Below, in pieces: positions 1 through 7,320 of a stretch of 64,000 nt of DNA (its first letter is position 1; each line of letters starts with the position of its first letter). This stretch comes from Selenomonas sp. (GTDB lineage Bacteria; Bacillota; Negativicutes; Selenomonadales; Selenomonadaceae), in contig JAGPMW010000005.1 in the NCBI GenBank assembly GCA_018052705.1, positions 1 to 64,000 on the forward strand. Direction: 5' to 3'. Under the pieces are notes generated by a model. The model had not been told where the DNA came from and ran no database searches. It was given only the letters and a program-made list of their open reading frames with translations. The translations under genes were made by a program, and so were the position numbers.

Positions 1-144
1 ATCTGCTCTGCCAACGGAGGGAATCCTCCAATGGTTAAGCGGCAAGAATATTATTCTTCTTTAAAGCAGATGGCCTGAGTGTTGAAAGCCCTTGTGGAAA
101 AAGTGTCAACCAATATTGACAATATCAGTACTTTGTAGCATAAT

Positions 145-189
145 ATTCCCTCCAGTAACTATCATTATTTGATAGTTACTGGAGGGAAT
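145..189. repeat. Perfect 20-bp inverted repeat with 5-nt loop
   Basis: Bases 145-164 are the exact reverse complement of 170-189, with TTATT between them. The outer part of the arm (ATTCCCTCCAG) carries a GGAGGGAAT word that also occurs at 16-24. There is no T-run on either side, so a simple intrinsic terminator is unlikely. It could be a mobile-element end pair, a regulator site or a cruciform. Confidence 0.6.
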
Positions 190-410
190 CAAGAACATGT
201 ACCGTATTTTTGTGATGTCCATGTTGGATAGCCTGAACATGGAGCTCGAATCCCGTACCTGCGGGTAATATGACAGTACTTCATTATTGGTCTGGACTTT
301 GTGATCAATTGCCCGTAACTGCGCCAGCTATGCCAGCAAGGTATTTTGACGTGCCTTCTCACTTTCTTCCAGCCCTTGCATCTGGCTCTTGATTTCTTGA
401 ACCTGCACGA
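190..410 (-). pseudogene. Possible gene remnant, coiled-coil-like, with internal stop
   Basis: Reading the minus strand from about 410 gives a plausible amphipathic segment (VQVQEIKSQMQGLEESEKAR) followed by a TAG at 330-328. The frame then stays open for another 45 or so codons (including AIDHKVQTNNEVLSYYPQVR). There is no ribosome site or start, because the frame begins immediately below the fucO terminator. I do not recognise the family. It may be a truncated, stop-interrupted fragment or simply chance. Confidence 0.2.
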
Positions 411-426
411 CACTTGTTAACTATTC

Positions 427-467
427 AAAAAAACTGTGGCATAGGTAATAGATTACTCATGCCACAG
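427..467 (-). terminator. Intrinsic terminator after fucO
   Basis: On the minus strand, CTGTGGCAT pairs with ATGCCACAG and is followed by seven T residues. It lies about 20 bases after the fucO stop codon. Confidence 0.85.
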
Positions 468-487
468 CTTCTCCTCACAGGTCAGGT

Positions 488-1639
488 TTAAAGAATGGCT
501 TTGTAGATATCCACAATCTGCGTCGCTGTTACATCACGTGGATTGCCCGGTGTGCAGGCATCGACAATAGCGGAATCCGCCAGGAACTGCAGGTCTTTCT
601 CCTGAACCCCAATTTCCGACAACTTACGTGGAATACCAACGTCATCGGCCAGTTGCTGGACTGCCGCAATAGCTGCCTGCTGATAAGCAGCCTGATCCAT
701 CCCATCGACTCCCTCAACGCCCATAGCCCTGGCTACCTCGCGATAGCGCTCCCCTGTAGCCGGCGCATTGAATTTCAGTACTGGTGCCAGCAGAATCGCA
801 CAAGCCATGCCATGTGGAATATCATAGACCGCAGATAACGGATGTGCCATTGAATGATCAATCCCCAGCCCTATGTTAGAAAAGCCCATACCAGCAATGT
901 ACTGCCCCAGTGCCATCTGTTTACGCCCTTCCGGGTTGCCCTTCACCGATTGCCGAAGATTCTTCGAAATGATCTCAATTGCCTTGAGATGCATCATATC
1001 TGTCAGCTCCCAGGCACCTTTCGTAATGTAGCCTTCAATAGCGTGAACCAGCGCATCCATCCCTGTCGATGCACAAAGACGCGGTGGCATCGAAGCACAC
1101 ATATCCGAATCGACAATTGCAACCACTGGGATATCGTGCGGATCTGCACAGACAAATTTACGATGCTTTTCTGTATCAGTGATGACATAGTTGATCGTCA
1201 CCTCAGCAGCTGTGCCAGAGGTCGTCGATACAGCAATGATAGGCATTGCCTTATTCTTGGTCGGCGAGGCCCCCTCAAGACTCCGCACATCTGCAAACTC
1301 CGGATTCTTCATGATGATGGCAACAGCCTTGCTGGTGTCGATCGCCGATCCGCCACCGATAGCAACCAGGATATCTGCACCACTATCCTTGCATGCCTGC
1401 ACGCCTTCCTGCACATTCTCGATTGTTGGATTCGGTTTAATCTTGTCATAGACCGCATACGCTATACCATTGCTGTCCAGCAACCCAGTCACCTTGGTGG
1501 CTACCTGAAACTTCATGAGATCTTTGTCCGTCACAACCAGAACCTTCTTACAACCACGGCCCTGTACCTCTGACACAATATCCTGTATCGCGCCTGGTCC
1601 GAAATATGATGTTTCATTCAATATAATACGACTTGACAT
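488..1639 (-). CDS. fucO: Lactaldehyde reductase / iron-dependent 1,2-propanediol dehydrogenase
   Basis: Group III (iron-containing) alcohol dehydrogenase of 383 residues, the same length as E. coli FucO and very similar throughout. It has the N-terminal NAD-binding part with GGGSAIDTSKA and a C-terminal metal domain. The expected iron ligands are present: Asp and His in GMDALVHAIEGY and two His in DHSMAHPLSAVYDIPHG. In the family it interconverts lactaldehyde and 1,2-propanediol in the cytoplasm. The start is ATG with GAGGAGG upstream. It is monocistronic, with its own promoter and terminator, and is divergent from a dicarboxylate-type symporter. No fucose or rhamnose genes are nearby, so the true substrate could be another small aldehyde or alcohol. 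Confidence 0.92.
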   Translation of the reverse strand: MSSRIILNETSYFGPGAIQDIVSEVQGRGCKKVLVVTDKDLMKFQVATKVTGLLDSNGIAYAVYDKIKPNPTIENVQEGVQACKDSGADILVAIGGGSAIDTSKAVAIIMKNPEFADVRSLEGASPTKNKAMPIIAVSTTSGTAAEVTINYVITDTEKHRKFVCADPHDIPVVAIVDSDMCASMPPRLCASTGMDALVHAIEGYITKGAWELTDMMHLKAIEIISKNLRQSVKGNPEGRKQMALGQYIAGMGFSNIGLGIDHSMAHPLSAVYDIPHGMACAILLAPVLKFNAPATGERYREVARAMGVEGVDGMDQAAYQQAAIAAVQQLADDVGIPRKLSEIGVQEKDLQFLADSAIVDACTPGNPRDVTATQIVDIYKAIL

Positions 1640-1690
1640 AAATTATTCCTCCTCTATGCTCCGTGTAATACATGAACCTATCTGAGTTTT

Positions 1691-1719
1691 ACTATAAACC
1701 TCCCTGTATAATAAGTCAA
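1691..1719 (-). promoter_or_regulatory. Promoter for fucO
   Basis: TTGACT (1719-1714), 17-nt spacer, TATAGT (1696-1691), on the minus strand 50 bases upstream of the fucO start. Confidence 0.6.
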
Positions 1720-1812
1720 GAAATTGGAACTTTTCTGTAAATTTAATACTATTTGGCGATAAACAAGTCTAAAAAACGAGTACTTTCTTTCCAAATAGAG
1801 TACATTTACATA

Positions 1813-1842
1813 TTGACAAATGTACGCCGTATAGTATATATT
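1813..1842 (+). promoter_or_regulatory. Promoter for the symporter gene
   Basis: Consensus TTGACA at 1813-1818, 18-nt spacer, TATATT at 1837-1842. About 60 bases separate it from the downstream ATG, whose ribosome site is GGGAGGA. Confidence 0.6.
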
Positions 1843-1903
1843 TATAAGCATAGTACATATTCTTTAGTAATATATTTTTATTATTGAACAGGGAGGACTC
1901 ATT

Positions 1904-3163
1904 ATGAAATTAAAATTTAAACTGCCTGGCCTTGCTACGCAGATCTTCCTCGGTCTAGTATTGGGTATACTGGTTGGAGCAGCCTTCCCAGACTTAGGCA
2001 AACAGCTCAAACCGCTCGGTGATATTTTTATCCGCATGATCAAAATGATTGTCGTGCCATTAATCTTTAGTTCACTCGTGATGGGCATTGCCGGAACTGG
2101 TGACTTTAAGAAACTGGGGCGGCTCGGCGGAAAATCGATTTTCTGGTTTGAGTTCGCTACGACCATTGCTCTCATTGTTGGTTTGATTGTTGTCAACGTA
2201 CTCCAGCCCGGTGTCGGAGTTGCCATTCAGGCCGGCGACAGTACTGCCATCGCTGATGCAGCTAAAAAAGGCATCGATCATGTGGCCATGCTCGTGAACA
2301 TCATCCCGACAAATATCGTGGATGCCATGGCCCGTCAGGATATGCTCCAGATCATCTTCTTTTCCTGCTTCTTTGCTGTTGCCGCCGCTGGCTGTGGCAA
2401 GGAAGGTCAATCCATCATTAATCTCTCGAAATCCATTGCTCACATCATGTTCAAATTCACGCATTATGTGATGTGTGTCGCTCCAATCGGTATCTTCGGC
2501 TCGATTGCCTACACCGTTGGAACTTATGGACTCGGGATGCTTTTACCACTCGGCAAATTGATTCTTTCACTCTATGCAGCGCTTATCATATTCCTGATCA
2601 TTATGATGGCTATCGCTTCAGCTTTTACGAAAATCAACATGTTCCATTTCATTGCTGCTCTCAAAGAACCTCTGCTTCTTGCTTTCTCTACAGCAGCAAG
2701 CGAAGCAGCTCTGCCGATTGCCATGGAAAAACTTGAGAAACTGGGGGTACCGAAACATATCGTCAGCTTTGTTCTGCCACTGGGCTACACCTTCAATCTT
2801 GACGGCTCAACGCTCTATAGCGCCTTGGCTACCGTCTTTATTGCTCAGGTGTATGGCATACCATTCCCCATTGAAACGCAGCTGCTGATGCTCATAACCC
2901 TTATGTTGTCTACCAAAGGGATTGCAGCCGTTCCAGGAGCCTCTCTGATCGTCATTGCCGGCACTGCAACCGCCTTTGGTCTGCCAGTGGAAGGCATTGC
3001 CATCATCCTGGGCGTTGACCGTGTACTCGATATGGCCCGCACAGTCTGCAATGTTACCGGCAACTGCATTGCCTCAGTCATCGTAGCCCGTTGGGAAAAC
3101 GAAATGAGCCCCGAAGCTCCCAGCATTGCGTACAGAGAATCGCTGGCAAATGAAGACAATTGA
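1904..3163 (+). CDS. Dicarboxylate/amino-acid:cation symporter (DAACS/GltP-DctA family)
   Basis: Inner-membrane secondary transporter of 419 residues, typical length for glutamate/aspartate or C4-dicarboxylate symporters. The first hairpin loop reads FSTAASEAALPIAMEKLEKL where many members have a serine-rich TSSS motif. The conserved substrate/cation region GYTFNLDGSTLY follows, then the second re-entrant region KGIAAVPGASLIV. Eight transmembrane helices are expected. Which substrate (glutamate, aspartate, fumarate, succinate) cannot be told from sequence alone. It is transcribed alone, divergent from fucO, from a good TTGACA promoter, and ends at a strong bidirectional terminator. Confidence 0.88.
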   Translation: MKLKFKLPGLATQIFLGLVLGILVGAAFPDLGKQLKPLGDIFIRMIKMIVVPLIFSSLVMGIAGTGDFKKLGRLGGKSIFWFEFATTIALIVGLIVVNVLQPGVGVAIQAGDSTAIADAAKKGIDHVAMLVNIIPTNIVDAMARQDMLQIIFFSCFFAVAAAGCGKEGQSIINLSKSIAHIMFKFTHYVMCVAPIGIFGSIAYTVGTYGLGMLLPLGKLILSLYAALIIFLIIMMAIASAFTKINMFHFIAALKEPLLLAFSTAASEAALPIAMEKLEKLGVPKHIVSFVLPLGYTFNLDGSTLYSALATVFIAQVYGIPFPIETQLLMLITLMLSTKGIAAVPGASLIVIAGTATAFGLPVEGIAIILGVDRVLDMARTVCNVTGNCIASVIVARWENEMSPEAPSIAYRESLANEDN

Positions 3164-3166
3164 TCT

Positions 3167-3230
3167 ATAGATAGTAAGAAGACCCCAGTTCGTCAAATTT
3201 ATGACAAACTGGGGTCTTCTTACTATCTAT
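3167..3230. terminator. Bidirectional terminator (24-bp stem)
   Basis: Arms 3167-3190 and 3207-3230 are perfect reverse complements, with an inner GACCCCAGTT core and a loop of about 16 nt. It sits between the convergent symporter gene and the unknown gene ending at 3235, and probably serves both. Confidence 0.85.
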
Positions 3231-3234
3231 ATGA

Positions 3235-4152
3235 TTATTTTGACGTCTGCATTTCCTGCAAACGAGTGTTGACTAAATCGATCCATTCACCATGAAAGCC
3301 AACTTCCATCAGCAGTTCTTCCAACGATTCAATCCGAGGCTGTTCTATGAACATGAGTACCCGCTTTTTCTCTATAGAACGATAGATATAGTAGTCTGTC
3401 GGAATCTGACTCTCGGCAGGAAAAGCTACCGTATACTCGTGATACATTTTATCATGCATCGACTCAAATACCGCTGTAGAGCGAACAGCATAGGCTTTCC
3501 ACGCTTCCGGGAGAGCAGGCAGCAGGCTGCGAACCTTAGTCTCAATCTCTCCAGCCTCTGTTCGGTATTCATCCAACGCCTGCTTTACAGCCGTCGTATC
3601 CTCGAGCATTACGCCACAAATAAAATCGCGAAGGGCGTTGAAATCGCTAAGATCGTACTGCAAGAAATCTTCCGGCTTCTTCACAGCAGCCAGCCAGTTA
3701 CTGAGACTTTTCTCCATCGCGGCCCGCGCTTTGGCGACCACCAGTTCATCTGCATCATGAAGGCGGCTGGCCAGATTGACAACAACCTGCTCAGCTTCAG
3801 TACTCGTAAATACAGCCTTGGCTGCACAGGCCCGGCACAAGCCCACAGCCTCATTCGTAAACGGTTCGCCGGCTTCAATCTCGCCCATGAAAGGGAATCG
3901 CTTGCCCAGCTTATCATAGATCTGCCGTTCCCCAGCGAGTTTCCCCTTGGAATAGTAGGTTAACGGACGTGGCTGATAAACTACCGTTGTTATGGCTTGG
4001 CAGGACTCACAATGATATTCCTTATCCACCAGATTTACCGGGATGTCCCGCTGCGAATTTGGCTTAAAGAACGCATAAGGCACAGTCTCTACAAAGCAAT
4101 AATTGAAAACATTTAACAGATTATCCGTAATCCGGGATGGTTCATTCGACAT
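3235..4152 (-). CDS. Conserved hypothetical protein with paired CxxC motifs
   Basis: A 305-residue soluble protein that I do not recognise. Two CxxC pairs (C48/C51 in YHCESCQ and C106/C109 in GLCRACA) suggest a split zinc ribbon in the first third. The remainder is acidic and helical, with no signal peptide or membrane segment. I chose the ATG at 4152 because GAGGAG lies 10 bases before it; the ATG 18 bases further upstream overlaps that ribosome site. It is followed by a shared terminator. The tRNA operon lies upstream on the same strand but is separated by its own terminator. Confidence 0.7.
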   Translation of the reverse strand: MSNEPSRITDNLLNVFNYCFVETVPYAFFKPNSQRDIPVNLVDKEYHCESCQAITTVVYQPRPLTYYSKGKLAGERQIYDKLGKRFPFMGEIEAGEPFTNEAVGLCRACAAKAVFTSTEAEQVVVNLASRLHDADELVVAKARAAMEKSLSNWLAAVKKPEDFLQYDLSDFNALRDFICGVMLEDTTAVKQALDEYRTEAGEIETKVRSLLPALPEAWKAYAVRSTAVFESMHDKMYHEYTVAFPAESQIPTDYYIYRSIEKKRVLMFIEQPRIESLEELLMEVGFHGEWIDLVNTRLQEMQTSK

Positions 4153-4215
4153 CAGTGAACAACTCCTCATTCATAATTGATAGTTATGCCTCATTATAAC
4201 ACAAATATGCACACA

Positions 4216-4249
4216 AAGAAAAAGCCCGAAAGAATTTCTCTCAGGCTTA
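4216..4249 (-). terminator. Terminator of the tRNA operon
   Basis: On the minus strand, AAGCCTGA pairs with TTCGGGCTT around a GAGAAATTC loop, followed by TTTTCTTT. It lies just below the last tRNA-Cys. Confidence 0.8.
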
Positions 4250-4259
4250 CATTTCATTT

Positions 4260-4333
<74 letters not shown>

Positions 4334-4343
4334 AAAATAAAAA

Positions 4344-4418
4344 TGGAGCGGAAAACGAGGCTCGAACTCGCGACCCCCACCTTGGCAAGGTGGTGCTCTA
4401 CCACTGAGCTATTTCCGC
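4344..4418 (-). tRNA. tRNA-Gly (GCC), second copy
   Basis: The acceptor GCGGAAA pairs with TTTCCGC, CCA is encoded and the anticodon loop carries GCC (CTTGCCAAG). The sequence is identical to the copy at 4515-4589, pointing to recent duplication or conversion of a Gly-Cys pair. Confidence 0.95.
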
Positions 4419-4432
4419 GTAAGATATAAAAT

Positions 4433-4507
<75 letters not shown>

Positions 4508-4514
4508 GAAAATA

Positions 4515-4589
4515 TGGAGCGGAAAACGAGGCTCGAACTCGCGACCCCCACCTTGGCAAGGTGGTGCTCTACCACTGAGCTATTTCCGC
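4515..4589 (-). tRNA. tRNA-Gly (GCC), first copy
   Basis: Same cloverleaf as 4344-4418, with anticodon GCC and encoded CCA. It is separated from tRNA-Asp by 5 bases. Confidence 0.95.
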
Positions 4590-4594
4590 ATAAA

Positions 4595-4671
4595 TGGCGA
4601 CCCGAAAGGGACTTGAACCCTTGACCTCCGCCGTGACAGGGCGGCATTCTAACCAACTAAACTACCGGGCC
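4595..4671 (-). tRNA. tRNA-Asp (GTC)
   Basis: A 77-nt cloverleaf. The acceptor GGCCCGG pairs with TCGGGTC (two G-U pairs), the discriminator is G and CCA is encoded. The anticodon loop CTGTCAC carries GTC. It is the first gene of the five-tRNA operon. Confidence 0.95.
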
Positions 4672-4707
4672 ATCCTTTTTCGTTGCTCTTGTTCAGCAAC
4701 ATGTATT

Positions 4708-4736
4708 ATTATACGGATAAGGCTGTAAATTGTCAA
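4708..4736 (-). promoter_or_regulatory. Consensus promoter of the tRNA operon
   Basis: Perfect TTGACA (4736-4731), 17-nt spacer and perfect TATAAT (4713-4708) on the minus strand. Transcription would begin about 30 bases before tRNA-Asp. Confidence 0.9.
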
Positions 4737-4774
4737 TACTAAATTTGTGTTTTTTTTACAACCTTCCTTTCTTG

Positions 4775-5272
4775 TTAATGATTCCCCACAATTGCCGTTA
4801 CTCTGCGGTAAACAGACTGATCCATATCATCAACTGGACGCCAGCTCCCATCGTCGAATCGAGTCATGACATCCCTGCCCTGAAGTTTAAAATAAACCAG
4901 CCGCTCCGGCCCTTCAATCCCCTTAGCTGTAACATGCTTGACTTTCGCCTGCCAAAGATTTCCGTCCTTATCCGCAACTACGGAGCCGGCAACAATAAAA
5001 AGTTTTGTCCCCTCGAACGTATACGCCAGTTCATCAGTAACTGGCACCGCCGGCCGCACTACAGGAGCCGGTGCCGCTGGTATGGCAGGCTTCTGCTGCG
5101 GTTCTGTTTTTGGCAGCTCTGCCGACTCACTCGTTGTCTCTGTCTCCTGACTGGCCTGCGCATTATCTCCTTTAGAATTATGCGGCCAGAACATTGCCCC
5201 CGCCAGGCCACCAAACAGCAACATTACCAATAGAATTACAAAAATTTTCTTTTTTTGTTTAATCTGTTTCAT
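4775..5272 (-). CDS. Membrane-anchored secreted protein of unknown function
   Basis: A 165-residue protein that I do not recognise. After a basic KQKKK stretch there is one hydrophobic segment (about residues 10-27), then a Thr/Ser/Glu- and Pro/Ala-rich linker (about 33-75), then a compact C-terminal domain of about 90 residues with many charged and aromatic positions. This is the layout of an inner-membrane-anchored periplasmic protein. The start at 5272 is chosen because GGTGGAG lies just before it and because the TATAAT at about 5303-5308 would place upstream in-frame ATGs at or before the transcript start. It lies upstream of the tRNA operon on the same strand. Confidence 0.65.
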   Translation of the reverse strand: MKQIKQKKKIFVILLVMLLFGGLAGAMFWPHNSKGDNAQASQETETTSESAELPKTEPQQKPAIPAAPAPVVRPAVPVTDELAYTFEGTKLFIVAGSVVADKDGNLWQAKVKHVTAKGIEGPERLVYFKLQGRDVMTRFDDGSWRPVDDMDQSVYRRVTAIVGNH

Positions 5273-5302
5273 TTTCTCCACCATTTTGTACGATTTGCTT
5301 TC

Positions 5303-5332
5303 TACCATCATTATACAGGAAAGGCCCCCACA
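5303..5332 (-). promoter_or_regulatory. Promoter for the membrane-anchored protein gene
   Basis: TTGTCG, about 18 nt, then TATAAT on the minus strand, upstream of the gene starting at 5272. The -10 is perfect and the -35 matches 4 of 6. Confidence 0.55.
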
Positions 5333-5375
5333 CCGACAAGCCTGTATAGTGGGCAGATTTGTCCCCACTGCATAT

Positions 5376-5418
5376 GAAAATACTGCAGACAAAATCCCAT
5401 GTCTGCAGTATTTTCAAA
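5376..5418 (-). terminator. Terminator after the 117-residue protein gene
   Basis: TGAAAATACTGCAGACA and its reverse complement flank an 8-nt loop (minus strand GGGATTTT), directly below the stop codon at 5425. The stem ends in a T-rich arm. Confidence 0.7.
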
Positions 5419-5424
5419 TCAGTC

Positions 5425-5778
5425 TCAGAGGTCCTCATGTACCTCTGTAAAATAAATCACGGTAACCGTGTCTTCCATCAGTATCCGGCGCTGATAGATA
5501 TTTTCAAAATCCTTTACCAGCTCTTCCTTTGAATTGATCTCAGGGTTCTGATGATCCAGATCATGTAAAGTCAACGTCCCCATCGTCTTGACCATAACTT
5601 TGTCCAAATAGGCCGGATAAAGTTTATGCTTTGGCTCCCCCTTCTTGCCCGCTGTCATCCATACGATCGAGCCTTCTGGATAAAGCTTGCTCACATCTCC
5701 AATGCGAACAGTACAATTCTTTGTGCGCTCCATCAGCATTTTTTTGTGCTTAGCTGCCTGAAAGTTCAATGCCATCAT
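5425..5778 (-). CDS. Small basic protein, possibly ASCH/PUA-like RNA-binding
   Basis: A 117-residue soluble protein. It opens with MALNFQ and a KHKKMLMERTKNCTVRIGD segment, followed by a beta-rich middle (SIVWMTAGKKG, VMVKTMGTLTL) and an acidic end. The pattern of a request to raise, hold or move followed by VRIGD and a later KVMVKT strand reminds me of ASCH/PUA-like domains, but this is by eye only. The start at 5778 follows GGAGAT with 8-nt spacing. It has no close co-transcribed neighbour and ends in its own terminator. An extended -10 (TGCTATAAT) lies near 5855-5863 upstream. Confidence 0.6.
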   Translation of the reverse strand: MMALNFQAAKHKKMLMERTKNCTVRIGDVSKLYPEGSIVWMTAGKKGEPKHKLYPAYLDKVMVKTMGTLTLHDLDHQNPEINSKEELVKDFENIYQRRILMEDTVTVIYFTEVHEDL

Positions 5779-5863
5779 AATAAAGCATCTCCAATCTGTT
5801 GTTTTTATCCATATTAGATTGCATACCATGTTAATACTGTTATATATTCGTTTTATTATAGCA

Positions 5864-6108
5864 TATTTCCTGCCATCTGCGAAACTTTATTTGTAACGCT
5901 ATAAAGATCATTCGTATATTTTACGCGGGCTTGCGAACTATTTTATGTGCAGTGTGTATGCAGCAGACAAAGTTTGTTTCATTCTATTAATAATTGAATA
6001 GGTCTATGCAAAAAGACAGTTTCGACATCTGGGTTTCAGAATTACTCTGATCCCATGTATCTTAGTACGAATATGGTTTTTTGCTTACTTTTTCTATGCT
6101 TTTCATGC
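5864..6108. other. Intergenic stretch, nothing assigned
   Basis: Between the 117-residue protein gene and the first small-RNA unit I see no reading frame with a ribosome site, no strong hairpin and no repeat of the downstream units. A few AT-rich words resemble promoter elements, but none is paired convincingly. Confidence 0.5.
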
Positions 6109-6117
6109 CCTATATGC

Positions 6118-6195
6118 TATAATACCGGTATAGGTCTTTTGTCATCCAACAAAACCTTAAAGACGTCATCTTACTTATGACGTCTTTTTCTTTTC
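6118..6195 (+). ncRNA. Candidate small RNA A with own promoter and terminator
   Basis: An extended -10 (TGCTATAAT, with TATAAT at 6118-6123) would start a transcript near 6130. It would end at an intrinsic terminator (GACGTCAT pairing with ATGACGTC, then TTTTTCTTTT) near 6195, giving about 65 nt. A second, imperfect stem can form between AGG-TTTTG and CAAAA-CCT in the first half. There is no start codon with a ribosome site inside. The -35 is poor in this copy. Confidence 0.6.
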
Positions 6196-6283
6196 CCTGA
6201 TATATTCATTCATCGCCCCTATACTTACAAGGATAAAGCTAGAGGCAAGCACTGACTCCCGGCACGTTGCTGTTCAAAGATAG

Positions 6284-6385
6284 TTGCCCGATATTTCCCT
6301 ATATGCTATAATACCAGTATAGGTCTTTTGTCATCCAACAAAGCCTAAAAGACGTCATCTTGCTTATGGCGTCTTTTTCTTTTTC
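6284..6385 (+). ncRNA. Candidate small RNA B, tandem paralogue of A
   Basis: TTGCCC at 6284-6289, 17-nt spacer, TATAAT at 6307-6312 with extended TG. The transcript would be about 6319-6385. The terminator stem is kept: the only arm change, A to G (ATGGCGTC), gives a G-U pair. The loop changes TTACTT to TTGCTT and the upstream stem changes AAAACC to AAAGCC. Changes falling in loops or as wobble pairs support a structured RNA. Confidence 0.62.
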
Positions 6386-6584
6386 TGATGCATCCCGCTT
6401 TATTCCTTCCTATAATTACACGGATAGAACTGCGATAGGAACGAGTGTTGCTTTGCGACCATTGATAAAGTAGCTCTCTATTGGACTTAAAAGGCTTTAA
6501 ACATATTCTTTCTTGCTCATTTATGATAAAATAATATTTGTTCGAGTATCTATTTATTTACAACATAACGAGGAGGCAATCATT

Positions 6585-7295
6585 ATGCTGAATTTCAAAC
6601 ATCTGGCCGTGGTCCTTGCGGCCATCATGACTCTTACTATGGGAACGGCCGCAGCAGCAGACACTCCTGCCCGCCCGCTGCTCTCGGTTGACGGCCAGGG
6701 AATAGCTACAGCTGCACCAGATCAGGCTACCGTGACAATTGGCGTATCCAGTCATGCCTCTGATGCAGGAAAAGCACAGAACGACAATGCCTGGAAATCT
6801 GATCAGATTAATCAGGCAATCAAAGCACTCGGAATCGATAGCAAAGATATACAGACGAATAACTACTCATTCCAGCCTACCTACCAGACGGATGCCAAAC
6901 ATAGCAATGAAATTAACGGCTATACGGTAGACAATTCCATTGTTGTAATTGTCCGCAATATCAAGCAGACAGGCAAAGTCATTGATGCTGCGCTCCGGTC
7001 CGGAGCCAACGAGATCCACTCTCTAGAGTTTTCGGCAAGCGATACGCGTTCAGTCAGGAAAGAGGCTCTCACGAATGCGGTACAAGATGCCCGTGACAAA
7101 GCGGATATCCTTGCCAAAGGGCTGGGAAAACGCATTACTGGGATCCAGAATGTATCCGAAAGCACAGGTTATATGGAATCCCGCCGGTTTAGCAACACCA
7201 TGCTGATGGCCGCAAAAGCTGTTGATACGACTGTTGAACCTGGCAGTCTGTCGCTCACTGCACGTGTCCATATCGACTTTATCCTTGGAGAATAA
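6585..7295 (+). CDS. SIMPL-domain (DUF541) secreted protein
   Basis: A 236-residue protein with a clear signal peptide (hydrophobic residues 7-25, cleavage near AAAADTP). A SIMPL domain follows, beginning LLSVDGQGIATAAPDQATVTIGV and continuing to the terminal ARVHIDFIL strand. Family members such as E. coli YggE are periplasmic and linked to stress tolerance; the molecular activity is not settled. GAGGAGG lies 8 bases before the ATG at 6585; the reading frame extends upstream but without a ribosome site. It is followed 25 bases later by an acyltransferase gene and is probably co-transcribed with it. Confidence 0.85.
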   Translation: MLNFKHLAVVLAAIMTLTMGTAAAADTPARPLLSVDGQGIATAAPDQATVTIGVSSHASDAGKAQNDNAWKSDQINQAIKALGIDSKDIQTNNYSFQPTYQTDAKHSNEINGYTVDNSIVVIVRNIKQTGKVIDAALRSGANEIHSLEFSASDTRSVRKEALTNAVQDARDKADILAKGLGKRITGIQNVSESTGYMESRRFSNTMLMAAKAVDTTVEPGSLSLTARVHIDFILGE

Positions 7296-7320
7296 TCAAA
7301 GTAAGGAGTCCTTTCATTTC

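Larger units (their letters stand above)
1..426. other. Gene-poor left edge with debris
   Basis: No confident gene. On the plus strand, frame 1 is open from the window edge to a TGA at 76-78 (25 codons, ending in a tail rich in K, Y and Q). This could be the end of a gene lying outside the window, but it is too short to assign. A perfect inverted repeat lies at 145-189, and a degenerate coiled-coil-like reading frame runs on the minus strand at about 190-410. The stretch looks like decayed or junction DNA downstream of the fucO terminator. Confidence 0.4.
6109..6480 (+). repeat. Diverged tandem duplication, 189-bp period
   Basis: The stretch starting at 6109 recurs at 6298. The first 86 or so bases of each unit are about 92 percent identical by eye: promoter -10, GGTCTTTTGTCATCCAACAA, terminator hairpin. 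The remainder of each unit is more diverged but alignable, for example CCTATACTTACAAGGATA versus CCTATAATTACACGGATA, both about 30 bases beyond the terminator. Confidence 0.75.

Noticed and set aside
1-78. C-terminal fragment of a transposase at the left edge
   Set aside because: Only 25 codons are visible and no motif supports a transposase assignment.
854-1573. Plus-strand frame of 239 codons opposite fucO
   Set aside because: Shadow of a clear alcohol dehydrogenase gene.
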